Below, piece after piece: positions 1 to 8,168 of a stretch of 59,114 nucleotides of DNA. Numbering within the stretch: the stretch's first letter is position 1; every line of letters begins with the position of its first letter. Under the pieces are notes generated by a model. That model saw only the letters and a list, made by a program, of their open reading frames with translations, had not been told where the DNA came from and did not search any database. Position numbers and translations under genes: made by a program. Origin of the DNA: Streptomyces sp. ISL-1 (lineage in GTDB: Bacteria; Actinomycetota; Actinomycetes; Streptomycetales; Streptomycetaceae); contig NZ_JAGGOI010000030.1 in NCBI RefSeq assembly GCF_018614585.1, positions 1-59,114 on the forward strand. Reading direction: 5' to 3'.

Positions 1-248
1 TGGAGGTGCCGCTGCGCGTCGCGGTGATGGGGTGTGTCGTCAACGGCCCGGGCGAGGCCCGCGAGGCCGACCTCGGCGTTGCCTCGGGCAATGGCAAGGG
101 TCAGATCTTCGTCAAGGGCGAGGTCATCAAGACCGTGCCCGAGTCGAAGATCGTCGAGACCCTCATCGAAGAGGCGATGAAGATCGCCGAGCAGATGGAG
201 CGGGACGGCATCGTCTCGGGCGAGCCCGAGGTCTCGGTCAGCTCCTGA
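1..248 (+). CDS. ispG: IspG (GcpE), (E)-4-hydroxy-3-methylbut-2-enyl-diphosphate synthase, C-terminal fragment
   Basis: Only the last 81 residues are in the window; the reading frame is open to the left edge, so the gene begins outside. IspG performs the penultimate step of the non-mevalonate isoprenoid pathway with a [4Fe-4S] cluster. The fragment contains GCVVNGPGEA, in which the Cys and the Glu seven residues later match the C-terminal cluster ligands of the family (Cys305 and Glu312 in E. coli). The rest, ending in IVSGEPEVSVSS, is the ordinary C-terminal tail. A hairpin 60 bases downstream looks like its terminator. Confidence 0.95.
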   Translation, partial: EVPLRVAVMGCVVNGPGEAREADLGVASGNGKGQIFVKGEVIKTVPESKIVETLIEEAMKIAEQMERDGIVSGEPEVSVSS

Positions 249-306
249 CGCCCCGGTCGCACGCCGGTCAGGCCAGAGGGCCCCGGCAGGCCGTCGATTC
301 GGTACG

Positions 307-341
307 GGCCCCGTGCACGCCCCATGGCGTGTGGCGGGGCC
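307..341 (+). terminator. Hairpin downstream of ispG
   Basis: Bases 307-313 pair with 335-341 (ggccccg/cggggcc), and 316-321 pair with 326-331 (cacgcc/ggcgtg), with a short internal loop between the two helices. There is no T tract, which is usual in Streptomyces. It lies between ispG and the next gene, so an intrinsic terminator is the simplest reading. Confidence 0.6.
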
Positions 342-417
342 TTGCGCTGGGCTCGGCACCCTGCAGACCTGCCAGGTACAGTGCGGAGACCAGCAGACCG
401 TATGGTGAGGCCCCCTC

Positions 418-1263
418 GTGTTGACGCAGACCACCACCCGGGTCCTCGAACCCAGTGAACTCGGCGCAGCGCTCGCCATCCTCGAGAGCGAGCCTGTGAC
501 GAACGCATTCGTCACGTCCCGCGTCCAAGTCGCGGGGCTCGACCCATGGCGCCTCGGCGGCGAGATGTGGGGCTGGTACGCGGACGGACGGCTGCGCTCG
601 CTCTGCTACTCCGGCGCCAATCTCGTCCCCATCTGCGCAACCCCCGAGGCGGTGCGCGCCTTCGCCGACCGGGCGCGCAGGACCGGCCGCCGATGCTCCT
701 CGATAGTCGGCCCGGTCGAGTCCGCCACCCAGCTGTGGCGGCTGCTCGAGCCGAGCTGGGGCCCGGCCAGAGAGGTCCGCTCCAACCAGCCCCTCATGGT
801 CACCGAGGAGCTCCCCCACGCCATCGAGCCCGATCCGTACGTCCGGCGCATCCGCAAGGACGAGATGGAGGTGATCATGCCGGCCTGTGTGGCGATGTTC
901 ACCGAGGAGGTCGGCATCTCGCCGATGGCCGGCGACGGCGGGCTGCTCTACCAGGCCAGGGTTGCCGAACTCATCGGCGCTGGACGGTCGTTCGCCCGCA
1001 TCGACGACGGCAAGGTCGTCTTCAAGGCCGAGATCGGCGCCGCCACCACCCAGGCCTGCCAGATCCAAGGCGTCTGGGTCGCACCGGAGTTCCGCGGCCG
1101 CGGACTGTCCGAAACCGGCATGGCGGCCGTGCTGCGCTACGCACTCGATGAGATCGCGCCGGTCGCCAGCCTCTACGTCAACGACTACAACACCGCAGCC
1201 AGGGCGGCCTACCGTCGGGTCGGCTTCCGCGAGGTCGGCGCCTTCATGAGCGTGCTGTTCTGA
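418..1263 (+). CDS. GNAT family N-acetyltransferase with N-terminal DUF4081-type domain
   Basis: The protein has 281 residues. The C-terminal half is a GNAT acetyl-CoA fold: the stretch VWVAPEFRGRGLSETGM holds the R-G-R-G pyrophosphate-binding turn of motif A, and LYVNDYNTAARAAYRRVGF is the usual motif B end. The first about 130 residues are not GNAT-like and resemble the DUF4081 domain that precedes GNAT domains in actinobacterial proteins at this position. I chose GTG 418 because GTGAGG at 405-410 sits at good spacing. The acceptor substrate cannot be told from the sequence. Its place beside ispG and proS is conserved in Streptomyces. Confidence 0.85.
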   Translation: MLTQTTTRVLEPSELGAALAILESEPVTNAFVTSRVQVAGLDPWRLGGEMWGWYADGRLRSLCYSGANLVPICATPEAVRAFADRARRTGRRCSSIVGPVESATQLWRLLEPSWGPAREVRSNQPLMVTEELPHAIEPDPYVRRIRKDEMEVIMPACVAMFTEEVGISPMAGDGGLLYQARVAELIGAGRSFARIDDGKVVFKAEIGAATTQACQIQGVWVAPEFRGRGLSETGMAAVLRYALDEIAPVASLYVNDYNTAARAAYRRVGFREVGAFMSVLF

Positions 1264-1292
1264 CCGTGCGCGACGGCAAGTAGGGTTCCCGC

Positions 1293-1862
1293 ATGGCAGC
1301 ACTCACAGGCGGCGGACCGCAAACCCCCAGCGTCGTGGTCGGGCCGGTCGATCTCGCCGCCCGGCTCGACGAAGCCCTCGCCGTGCAGGCCCTCGCCTTC
1401 GGGCTCAGCGATGACGAGATCGACGTGCGCCGCCATATCGTCTACCGCCACCTCATGTGTCCCGGGGCCCATGCGCTGGGCGCTCTGACGGAGTCGGGAC
1501 GCCTCGTCGGCTTCGTCTACGGCATGCCGAACGACCGCACGCACTGGTGGTCCACCGTCGTCGAGCCGTATCTGCGCCGCAGCGGTACCGACAGCTGGCT
1601 CGACGACTCCTTCGTCATCACCGAACTCCATGTCCACCCCGGCTACCAGGGCCGCGGCATCGGCCGCTCGCTGATCACCACGATCACCGACGGCGTCGAC
1701 CAGCCGCGCTCCATCCTGTCCGCGATCGACACCGAGAGCCCGGCCCGCGGCCTGTACCGCGCGCTCGGCTACCACGACCTCGCGCGCCAGGTGATGTTCC
1801 CCAGCGCCCCCAGTCCGTACGCCGTGATGGGCGCCCTGCTGCCGCTGCTGCGCGAGAAGTGA
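1293..1862 (+). CDS. GNAT family N-acetyltransferase
   Basis: This is a single-domain acetyltransferase of 189 residues. The motif A sequence LHVHPGYQGRGIGRSLI has the Q-G-R-G-I-G acetyl-CoA loop, and SPARGLYRALGYHDLA is the C-terminal strand-helix typical of the fold. It starts 29 bases after the preceding acetyltransferase and may be co-transcribed with it, although there is only a poor ribosome site before ATG 1293. Substrate unknown; protein N-acetylation or small-molecule acetylation are equally possible. Confidence 0.85.
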   Translation: MAALTGGGPQTPSVVVGPVDLAARLDEALAVQALAFGLSDDEIDVRRHIVYRHLMCPGAHALGALTESGRLVGFVYGMPNDRTHWWSTVVEPYLRRSGTDSWLDDSFVITELHVHPGYQGRGIGRSLITTITDGVDQPRSILSAIDTESPARGLYRALGYHDLARQVMFPSAPSPYAVMGALLPLLREK

Positions 1863-1931
1863 TTTCCGCCCGCACGGGCCGCCCGGTTAACCTCCTGAGC
1901 ATCACCCTTTCTTGACGCAGGAGATTTCCCC

Positions 1932-3626
1932 ATGGCCCAGGTCCAGCGCATGTCCCGTCTGATGGTCAAGACATTGCGCGACGACCCGGCGGACGCCGAG
2001 ACGCTCAACCACAAGCTGCTGGTGCGCGCCGGGTATGTGCGGCGGACCGCTGCCGGCATCTGGAGCTGGCTGCCGCTCGGCAAGAAGGTCCTGGAGAACA
2101 TCACCAGGGTCGTGCGCGAGGAGATGGACGCGATCGGCGGCCAGGAGGTGCTTCTCCCGGCGCTCCTCCCCAAGGAGTCGTACGACGCGAGCGGGCGGTA
2201 CGAGGAGTACGGCGACCTGCTGTTCCGGCTCAAGGACCGCAAGGGCGCGGACTATCTCCTGGGCCCCACCCACGAAGAGATCTTCACGCAGATCGTCAAG
2301 GACCAGTGCTCGTCCTACAAGGACCTGCCGGTGATCCTCTACCAGATCCAGACGAAGTACCGGGACGAGGCGCGTCCGCGGGCGGGAGTGCTGCGCGGCC
2401 GCGAGTTCCAGATGAAGGACTCGTACTCCTTCGACACCACGGACGAGGGCCTGGCCGAGTCGTACGCGCTGCACCGCGAGGCGTACATCCGGATCTTCGA
2501 GCGGCTCGGGCTCGACCACCGCATCGTTTCGGCGGTTTCGGGCGCGATGGGCGGCTCGGCGTCCGAGGAGTTCCTGGCGCCCGCACCGGCCGGAGAGGAC
2601 ACGTTCGTGGACTGCCCGGGGTGTGAGTACGCGGCGAACACGGAGGCCGTGACCTTCACCGCGGTCGCGGCTGACGCCTCGTCCCACGGCCCGGTTCAGG
2701 AGTTGGACACCCCCGACACCCCCACCATCGAGACGCTCGCCGCGCACCTGGGTGTGCCGGCGTCGGCGACGCTGAAGAACCTGCTGGTCAAGGTCGACGG
2801 CGAGATCACGGCGGTGGGCGTGCCCGGCAATCGTGAGGTGGACCTGGGCAAGCTGGCGGAGCACCTGTCGCCGGCGGAGGTCGAGCTGGTCACGGCGGAG
2901 GACTTCGCGAGCCGCCCCGATCTCGTACGCGGCTATGTCGGCCCGCAGGGCCTGGAGAAGGTCCGCTACATCGCCGACCCGCGGGTGGCGCCGGGTACGG
3001 CATGGGTGACCGGAGCGAACAAGCCGGACACGCACGCTCGCAATGTGGTGTGCGGGCGGGACTTCGAGGTCGACGAGTACCTCGACGTGGTCGTGGTCGA
3101 GGAGGGCGACCCCTGCCCGAAGTGCGGCACGGGCCTCAACATCGACCGCGCGATCGAGATCGGCCACATCTTCCAGCTCGGCCGTAAGTTCGCGGACGCG
3201 TTCCAGCTCGACGTCCTCGGCCAGAACGGCAAGCCGGTCCGGGTGACCATGGGCTCGTACGGCATCGGCGTCTCCCGCGCGGTCGCGGCGCTGGCCGAGC
3301 AGACAGCGGACGACAAGGGCCTGTGCTGGCCGCGCGAGATCGCCCCGGCGGACGTCCACGTGGTGGCCGCGGGCAAGGCGCTCCAGACGGAACTGGCCCT
3401 TCAGGTCGCGGACGAGCTGTCGGCGGCGGGCCTGCGTGTGCTGGTCGACGAGCGGGCCGGGGTCTCGCCGGGTGTGAAGTTCACGGACGCGGAGCTGATC
3501 GGCGTTCCCAAGATCGTGGTTGCGGGCCGCCGCGCGTCGGAGGGCGTGGTCGAACTGAAGGACCGCCGCACGGGCGAGCGCGAGGAGCTGACCGTGGCGG
3601 AGGCGGTGGCGCGGCTCAGCGCGTAA
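1932..3626 (+). CDS. proS: Prolyl-tRNA synthetase (bacterial type with editing domain)
   Basis: The enzyme charges tRNA-Pro with proline in the cytoplasm. At 564 residues it has the usual length for the bacterial ProS class that carries an internal YbaK-like editing insertion. Class II motif 2 and its surroundings are clear (GPTHEEIFTQIV, RGREFQMKDSYSFD), and motif 3 is TMGSYGIGVSRAVAALAEQ. The editing insertion spans roughly residues 220-400 and includes VPGNREVDLGKL and GTAWVTGANKPDTHARN. The C-terminal anticodon-binding domain begins near ADVHVVAAGKAL. AGGAG about 9 bases before ATG 1932 fixes the start. Confidence 0.97.
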   Translation: MAQVQRMSRLMVKTLRDDPADAETLNHKLLVRAGYVRRTAAGIWSWLPLGKKVLENITRVVREEMDAIGGQEVLLPALLPKESYDASGRYEEYGDLLFRLKDRKGADYLLGPTHEEIFTQIVKDQCSSYKDLPVILYQIQTKYRDEARPRAGVLRGREFQMKDSYSFDTTDEGLAESYALHREAYIRIFERLGLDHRIVSAVSGAMGGSASEEFLAPAPAGEDTFVDCPGCEYAANTEAVTFTAVAADASSHGPVQELDTPDTPTIETLAAHLGVPASATLKNLLVKVDGEITAVGVPGNREVDLGKLAEHLSPAEVELVTAEDFASRPDLVRGYVGPQGLEKVRYIADPRVAPGTAWVTGANKPDTHARNVVCGRDFEVDEYLDVVVVEEGDPCPKCGTGLNIDRAIEIGHIFQLGRKFADAFQLDVLGQNGKPVRVTMGSYGIGVSRAVAALAEQTADDKGLCWPREIAPADVHVVAAGKALQTELALQVADELSAAGLRVLVDERAGVSPGVKFTDAELIGVPKIVVAGRRASEGVVELKDRRTGEREELTVAEAVARLSA

Positions 3627-3790
3627 GGGGGCCGCGGGGCGAGTTTCCCCCACCCCCGGCTTCGGCGCGTGGCGGGGGGGGCAGGGCCCGCCCGCCCCCA
3701 GGCCCGCGCGGGCGCCTGCGACGTACTCGGCCCCGCGGTGCGGGGCGGGGGTGGCGCCGTGCGGTCGCGGCGGAGCCGGGCGTGCGCCTG

Positions 3791-4048
3791 GACCCGCGCG
3801 GGGAGTGGTCGACCAGTGCCACCCCCAGTGGGCGCCTCATCCTGCGGATCCGGGCTGCTCGCGGTCGGCCGGGTGATACCCGAGCGTGCGGGCCGCCCGC
3901 CCGGGCTGCAGTCAGCCGCGACCCGTGCGGGGTGGGGTCGGCCAGCGCCATCCCGGGCCGGTGTTTCATCGCGCGGATCCGGGCTGCTCGCGGTCGGCCG
4001 GGTGATACCGAGTTCGCGCGCCGCCCGGTACGACCCAGGCTGCCGTGC
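3791..4048. repeat. 129-bp tandem duplication in a 514-bp gene-free stretch
   Basis: Two diverged head-to-tail copies occupy 3791-3919 and 3920-4048. A 37-bp core is identical in both (3844-3880 and 3973-4009) and is spaced exactly 129 bp. The copies lie in the gap between proS (ends 3626) and the converging gene that ends at 4141. A minus-strand reading frame (4104-3616) runs through both copies because 129 is a multiple of three, but its product is only Arg/Pro/Gly/Ala-rich, so I do not call it. Nothing else recognisable lies in 3627-4140. Confidence 0.85.
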
Positions 4049-4140
4049 CGTGCCGTGTGGTCGCCGTCGAGCGGGCGCTTACGGGTGTGGGGCGCAAACT
4101 CCACCCGCGTTCGCCCCTCCCCCGGGGGCGGGGCGGGGAG

Positions 4141-5016
4141 CTACAGCCAGCCCGCGAACTCCAGCGCCAATTCGCCCTCCCGACGCCGCCCCGCTGTCAG
4201 CGCTCTCGTGCCCGATTCCACCGCACGGAACAGCGTCCACCCACGCAACCGCTCCCGGTTCACCTCCAGCGAGTCCGCGAGCTTGTTCACCCGGCGGCGG
4301 GCCGCCGATGCGCCCGCGGCGGTGGCGATCAGGTCCTCTACCCGGTCGCGGACCAGGCGGGCCAGGTCGTACGCGCGCTCGCCCACCAGCGGCTCCGGGC
4401 CCACCGCCAGCCACGGTGTGCGGTCGGCCGCCAGGACCTTGCCCTGGCGGAAGTTGCCGTGCAGCAGCAGGAGTTCGGGGGAGAACGCGGTGAGCTCGTC
4501 CCGGGCGGCGAGCGCCGCGGAGATCAGCGAAGCCGCGCCCGGCTCCGCGAACGCCCGCATCGCGTCCGCCTGCCGCGCCGTCCGTTCGGCCACCGTCTCG
4601 AAGCCGTGCTCCGCCGGCGGCTCGACCCACAACCGCCGCACCGTCCCCGCCGCCTCCAGGAGCGCCTTGGCCTCCGGCAGGGACCGCAGCGACACCTCCA
4701 AGTGCAGCCGTTCCAGCAGCAGCGCGCCGTCCCAGGAGGCGAGCACCCGGGCCGCGCCCCAGCCGTCCCAGTGCTCCAGCGCTGCCCGCTCCAGCTCGGG
4801 CGAGGCGGACGGCGGGGCGACCTTCAGCGCCGCCGACGACCCGTCCGGCCGCCGTACGAGCAGGACAATACTGCTCCGGCCGCCCGGCGCCACCACCCGC
4901 TCGACGTCAAGCTCCCACCGGTCCGCCGCCTCCTGGACGGCCTTCGGCAGCTGCCCGAGCCAGTCCTCGCTCTCGCCCAGCGCCTGGACCAGCCGCCGCG
5001 GCGGTTCGAAAGCCAT
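4141..5016 (-). CDS. Aminoglycoside/hydroxyurea-phosphotransferase-like protein, probable pseudokinase
   Basis: This 291-residue protein has the layout of the APH(6)/hydroxyurea kinase family: an N-lobe with the ATP-anchoring Lys kept (ALKV, Lys65), and a C-lobe with ELLLLHGNFRQGKVL and WLAVGPEPLVGERAYDLA. In active members these read HGDLHxxN and IDPKPxxG. Here the catalytic Asp is Asn188, the metal-binding Asn is Lys193 and the second metal-binding Asp is Gly206, so phosphotransfer is unlikely. I prefer ATG 5016 to the upstream in-frame start at 5103 because the family alignment begins after it, though no strong ribosome site is present. It follows the ferritin-like gene by 23 bases, in the same direction. 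Confidence 0.8.
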   Translation of the reverse strand: MAFEPPRRLVQALGESEDWLGQLPKAVQEAADRWELDVERVVAPGGRSSIVLLVRRPDGSSAALKVAPPSASPELERAALEHWDGWGAARVLASWDGALLLERLHLEVSLRSLPEAKALLEAAGTVRRLWVEPPAEHGFETVAERTARQADAMRAFAEPGAASLISAALAARDELTAFSPELLLLHGNFRQGKVLAADRTPWLAVGPEPLVGERAYDLARLVRDRVEDLIATAAGASAARRRVNKLADSLEVNRERLRGWTLFRAVESGTRALTAGRRREGELALEFAGWL

Positions 5017-5039
5017 GCGTCCGTTGTTACCTTTCCGGT

Positions 5040-5471
5040 TCAGCGCGCTCGACTCCCGGTCCGCTCGGCGAGCCCAGGAAAGGCTACGCCGCTCCCGCGC
5101 CACCGCACCGCGCGTACGGCCGCCTCGCGGAGCGCGCCCGCGGCCTCCCGCCGCAGTGGCCCTTCCGCGGCCCGTACGAGATCGGAGTAGACGCCCGCCA
5201 CCCGGTCCTCCAGCAGCGCAGCGAGCCGTACGGCAGCCGCCGCGTCCGGCACCCGAAAGGGCAGCGCGTACGCGGCCGCCGCCGCGGCGGGCGTCCCGCC
5301 CAGGTCGTGCACGGTGCGCGCAAGCGAGTCCCGCCGGGACCGGTGCGCGGCGTACGCGGCGGTGGCCTCGCCCTCGCGGTCGTCGCCGATCCGGCCGCCG
5401 ACGACGCCGTATCCGTACACCGCCGCGTGCTCAGCGGCCAGCGCGGCCTGTACCGCGTCCAGCGTGCTCAT
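5040..5471 (-). CDS. Ferritin-like (DUF4439-type) protein
   Basis: This 143-residue, all-helical protein begins MSTLDAVQAALAAEHAAVYGYG. The E-H-A-A-V-Y-G-Y-G pattern and the later helix with Glu and Arg pairs (EGEATAAYAAHRSRRDSL) are what I associate with the DUF4439 ferritin-like family of actinobacteria. I cannot confirm a full set of iron ligands. Its ATG overlaps the stop of the upstream lipoprotein gene by one base (TGATG at 5473-5469), so the two are translationally coupled. Role unknown; a four-helix bundle working with the exported lipoprotein is a reasonable guess. Confidence 0.75.
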   Translation of the reverse strand: MSTLDAVQAALAAEHAAVYGYGVVGGRIGDDREGEATAAYAAHRSRRDSLARTVHDLGGTPAAAAAAYALPFRVPDAAAAVRLAALLEDRVAGVYSDLVRAAEGPLRREAAGALREAAVRAVRWRGSGVAFPGLAERTGSRAR

Positions 5472-5977
5472 CACGAGTCCCTCTTCGTCAGCAGGTACGC
5501 ATGGCCGGCGCCGGCAGCCGCGACCGACGCGAGCAGCCGCGCCAGCTCCGGCTCCGCGTCGACCAGGGACGCGGAGTGCGCGTCGGAGATCTGGCGCTCC
5601 GCCGTGGCCAGCGCCTTCAGCGCGGCCCCCGCATCGGCGGGAACGGCCGGCGGGGCGACCGCGGGCAATGCGGTCACCGCCGGACCCGCGAGCGCCGTGA
5701 CATGCTCGGCCACCGCTGCCCGCAGAGCCGTCAACTGGCCCGACAGTGCCGGATGTTGCGCGATGACGGCGTCGTACTGGTCGAGCAGCGCCCCGCTCGC
5801 CGTCGCCAGCCGACGCCGCAGCGCGGCCTCCGCGCGAGCCGGGTCCGCCACCGAGCCGGACGTCCGCCGGCGCTCCTGCTCCTCGGTCTCCTCGGTCGAA
5901 CAGCCCGTCAACACCGCGGCCGCGGCCGCACCCGTCACCATGAGCGCACGCCTGCGTGTCGTCCCCGTGCGCCCCAC
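5471..5977 (-). CDS. Predicted lipoprotein, Ala-rich helical
   Basis: The 168-residue product starts MGRTGTTRRRALMVTGAAAAAVLTGC. The basic RRR stretch followed by a hydrophobic run and the lipobox LTGC (Cys26) predicts export, possibly by the Tat route, and lipidation at Cys26. The mature part is two or three long Ala/Leu-rich helices without a motif I recognise. It is the first gene of a three-gene minus-strand group with the ferritin-like protein and the pseudokinase, and is divergent from rimP, with 155 bases between them for both promoters. Confidence 0.75.
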   Translation of the reverse strand: MGRTGTTRRRALMVTGAAAAAVLTGCSTEETEEQERRRTSGSVADPARAEAALRRRLATASGALLDQYDAVIAQHPALSGQLTALRAAVAEHVTALAGPAVTALPAVAPPAVPADAGAALKALATAERQISDAHSASLVDAEPELARLLASVAAAGAGHAYLLTKRDS

Positions 5978-6132
5978 GCCTGTCTCCCTCGGACCTCGCA
6001 GTGATCATCGCCGCAGGCGAGCGTACCTGCGGGTCCCAACCAGGTGGACGGCAACACCCCCCGGGACCGGATACCCTTTGATCTGACACGCGACGATCCC
6101 ACAACAGCACACGCGGCCGAGGAGTCACCCGG

Positions 6133-6630
6133 ATGAGCACCACCCAGAGCGAGAGGCTGCGCGGGCTGCTGGAACCGCTCGTCAGCGCCGCGGACCTGGA
6201 TCTGGAAGAGATCGAGGTGTCCCGGGCAGGCAGGCGCCGTGTGCTGAGGATTGTCGTGGACTCCGACGAGGGCGCCACGCTGGACGCCTGTGCCGAGCTG
6301 AGCCGCGCGATCTCCGAGAAGCTGGACGAGACGGACGCGATGGGCGAGGACGAGTACGTCCTCGAAGTGAGCTCGCCCGGCGCCGACCGCCCGCTGTCCG
6401 AGCACCGCCACTACGTACGTGCCATTGGCCGACTGGCCCTGCTCCAGCTGCACGACGGCGACGAGCTGGTTGCCCGCATCCTCACCGTGGACGACGAGGG
6501 ACTCGACCTCGAGGTGCCGGGTGTGAAGGGACGCAAGCCCACCGCCCGCCGGATCGCCTTCGCCGAGATCGCCAAGGCCCGTGTGGAGCTCGAGTTCAAC
6601 CGCAAGGACAAGAAGGAAGAGGAGGCGTAG
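6133..6630 (+). CDS. rimP: Ribosome maturation factor RimP
   Basis: RimP assists maturation of the 30S subunit. The 165-residue protein has the N-terminal domain ending in the family signature YVLEVSSPGADRPL (about residues 76-89) and a C-terminal SH3-like domain with VTVDDEGLDLEV-type strands. GAGGAG at 6119-6124 precedes ATG 6133. It opens the conserved rimP-nusA-ylxR-infB operon; the next gene starts two bases after its stop. Confidence 0.95.
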   Translation: MSTTQSERLRGLLEPLVSAADLDLEEIEVSRAGRRRVLRIVVDSDEGATLDACAELSRAISEKLDETDAMGEDEYVLEVSSPGADRPLSEHRHYVRAIGRLALLQLHDGDELVARILTVDDEGLDLEVPGVKGRKPTARRIAFAEIAKARVELEFNRKDKKEEEA

Positions 6631-6632
6631 CC

Positions 6633-7676
6633 GTGGACATCGACGTAAAGCTCCTGAAGGGCTTGGCACAAGAGAAGGAGATCCCCTTCGAACTGCTGGT
6701 CGAGGCGATCGAGTCGGCTCTCCTCATCGCATACCACCGGACCGAGGGCAGCCGCCGCCACGCCCGCGTCGTGCTCAGCCGCGACACCGGCCATGTGACG
6801 GTGTGGGCCAAGGAGGACCCGGCCGACCTCGAGGAGGGCCAGGAGCCCAAGGAGTTCGACGACACCCCCTCCGACTTCGGCCGGATCGCCGCCACCACCG
6901 CACGCCAGGTCATTCAGCAGCGGCTGCGGGACGCGGAGAACGACGTCACTTTCGGTGAGTACGCCCGCCGGGAGGGCGATGTCGTCGCCGGAATGGTGCA
7001 GCAGGGCAAGGACCCCAAGAACGTCCTGGTCAGGCTGGACGACAAGCTCGAGGCGATCCTGCCGGTGCAGGAGCAGGTGCCGGGCGAGGAGTACACCCAC
7101 GGCCTGCGCCTGCGTACGTACGTCGTGCGCGTCGCCAAGGGAGTGCGCGGCCCGTCCGTGACCCTCTCCCGCACCCACCCCAACCTGGTGAAGAAGCTCT
7201 TCGCGCTGGAGGTCCCGGAGATCGCGGACGGCAGCGTCGAGATCGCGGCGATCGCCCGCGAGGCCGGCCACCGCACGAAGATCGCCGTACGCTCGACGCG
7301 CTCGGGCCTCAACCCCAAGGGTGCGTGCATCGGCCCGATGGGCAGCCGAGTGCGCAATGTCATGGCCGAGCTGCTCGGCGAGAAGATCGACATCGTCGAC
7401 TGGTCGGACGACCCGGCCGAGATGGTGGCCAACGCCCTCTCGCCGGCCCGCGTCAGCAAGGTCGAGGTCGTCGATCTCGCCGCCCGCTCCGCCCGGGTGA
7501 CCGTCCCCGATTACCAGCTGTCGCTGGCGATCGGCAAGGAGGGGCAGAACGCCCGGCTGGCCGCCCGCCTCACCGGCTGGCGTATCGACATCCGCCCCGA
7601 CACGGAGCAGAGCGCCGAGGCGGACTCCGACCGGGATTCCGACCGGGATTCCGACCGGGACTCCGACCGGGGCTGA
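6633..7676 (+). CDS. nusA: Transcription termination/antitermination factor NusA
   Basis: NusA binds RNA polymerase and nascent RNA and modulates pausing, termination and rRNA antitermination. The 347-residue protein shows the N-terminal polymerase-binding domain (MDIDVKLLKGLAQEKEIPFE), an S1 domain near residues 110-190, and KH domains containing GACIGPMGSRVRNVM and AIGKEGQNARLAARLTGW. GTG 6633 is chosen because GAGGAGG near the end of rimP is at good spacing. It lacks the long acidic C-terminal repeats of E. coli NusA, as is normal in actinobacteria, but ends in a short charged repeat tail encoded by a 12-bp tandem repeat (7623-7670). Confidence 0.96.
   Translation: MDIDVKLLKGLAQEKEIPFELLVEAIESALLIAYHRTEGSRRHARVVLSRDTGHVTVWAKEDPADLEEGQEPKEFDDTPSDFGRIAATTARQVIQQRLRDAENDVTFGEYARREGDVVAGMVQQGKDPKNVLVRLDDKLEAILPVQEQVPGEEYTHGLRLRTYVVRVAKGVRGPSVTLSRTHPNLVKKLFALEVPEIADGSVEIAAIAREAGHRTKIAVRSTRSGLNPKGACIGPMGSRVRNVMAELLGEKIDIVDWSDDPAEMVANALSPARVSKVEVVDLAARSARVTVPDYQLSLAIGKEGQNARLAARLTGWRIDIRPDTEQSAEADSDRDSDRDSDRDSDRG
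7623..7670. repeat. Four 12-bp tandem repeats in the 3' end of nusA
   Basis: Units at 7623, 7635, 7647 and 7659 read gaYtccgaccgg, the second and third being identical. They encode four Asp-Ser-Asp-Arg units at the extreme C terminus of NusA. The array is a candidate site for replication slippage, so copy number may vary between strains. Confidence 0.9.
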
Positions 7677-7824
7677 GGAAGCTGTGTCCTTCCGGGTAAA
7701 ACCCCGGGCTCCCGGCTCGGGAGGGCCCTCGTCGCGCTGACGGCGGGCCTCACCTAGATCGAGACAACAACCGTTCGATTTTTGCCCCCAAGGGGTGAGG
7801 TCCGTGCGGGGAGGTAGACTGAAC

Positions 7825-8103
7825 GTGTCTGGTCGGACGCAGGCCCGCGTATGCCCTGAGCGAACCTGTGTGGGATGCCGGGAGCGAGCGGCCAAGACCG
7901 ATCTGCTGCGCATCGTGGTGATCGGTGGCGCTTGCGCCCCCGATGATCGCGGTACGCTGCCCGGCCGGGGTGCGTATGTACACCCCGCCTTGGTCTGCCT
8001 CGACCTGGCGGTTCGTCGCCGGGCGTTCCCTCGGGCCTTCCGGGTCCAGGGACCGCTCGATACCGCGGAAATGCGGCGGTATGTCGAGCAGGCAGCACAG
8101 TAA
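7825..8103 (+). CDS. ylxR: YlxR family RNA-binding protein (DUF448)
   Basis: A small basic protein of 92 residues. It has the family signatures CVGCRERAAKTDLLRIV and GRGAYVHPALVCLDLA. The family is associated with RNA-binding; in Bacillus the homologue has been linked to RNase P. The frame is open upstream to GTG 7795, but GGAGGT at 7810-7815 sits nine bases before GTG 7825, giving a start VSGRTQARVCPERTC; I therefore use 7825. It lies between nusA and infB, its usual place. Confidence 0.92.
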   Translation: MSGRTQARVCPERTCVGCRERAAKTDLLRIVVIGGACAPDDRGTLPGRGAYVHPALVCLDLAVRRRAFPRAFRVQGPLDTAEMRRYVEQAAQ

Positions 8104-8168
8104 GAAGAAGTACGGCACGGAATCCCGTGCGGTCAGGTACCTCGCGAGTTGGAAGTAGGTCGAGATTG

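Noticed and set aside
3616..4104. Minus-strand open frame covering both copies of the 129-bp repeat
   Set aside because: Product is low-complexity Arg/Pro/Gly/Ala with no ribosome site, and it overlaps the 3' end of proS.
4141..5016. Functional aminoglycoside resistance kinase
   Set aside because: Catalytic Asp, metal-binding Asn and the second metal-binding Asp are all replaced, so a resistance call is not supported.
3323..6004. Plus-strand open frame of 893 codons overlapping proS, the repeat region and three minus-strand genes
   Set aside because: It runs antisense to genes with clear families and its product is Arg/Ala/Pro-rich without domains; long open frames are common in shadow frames at this GC content.
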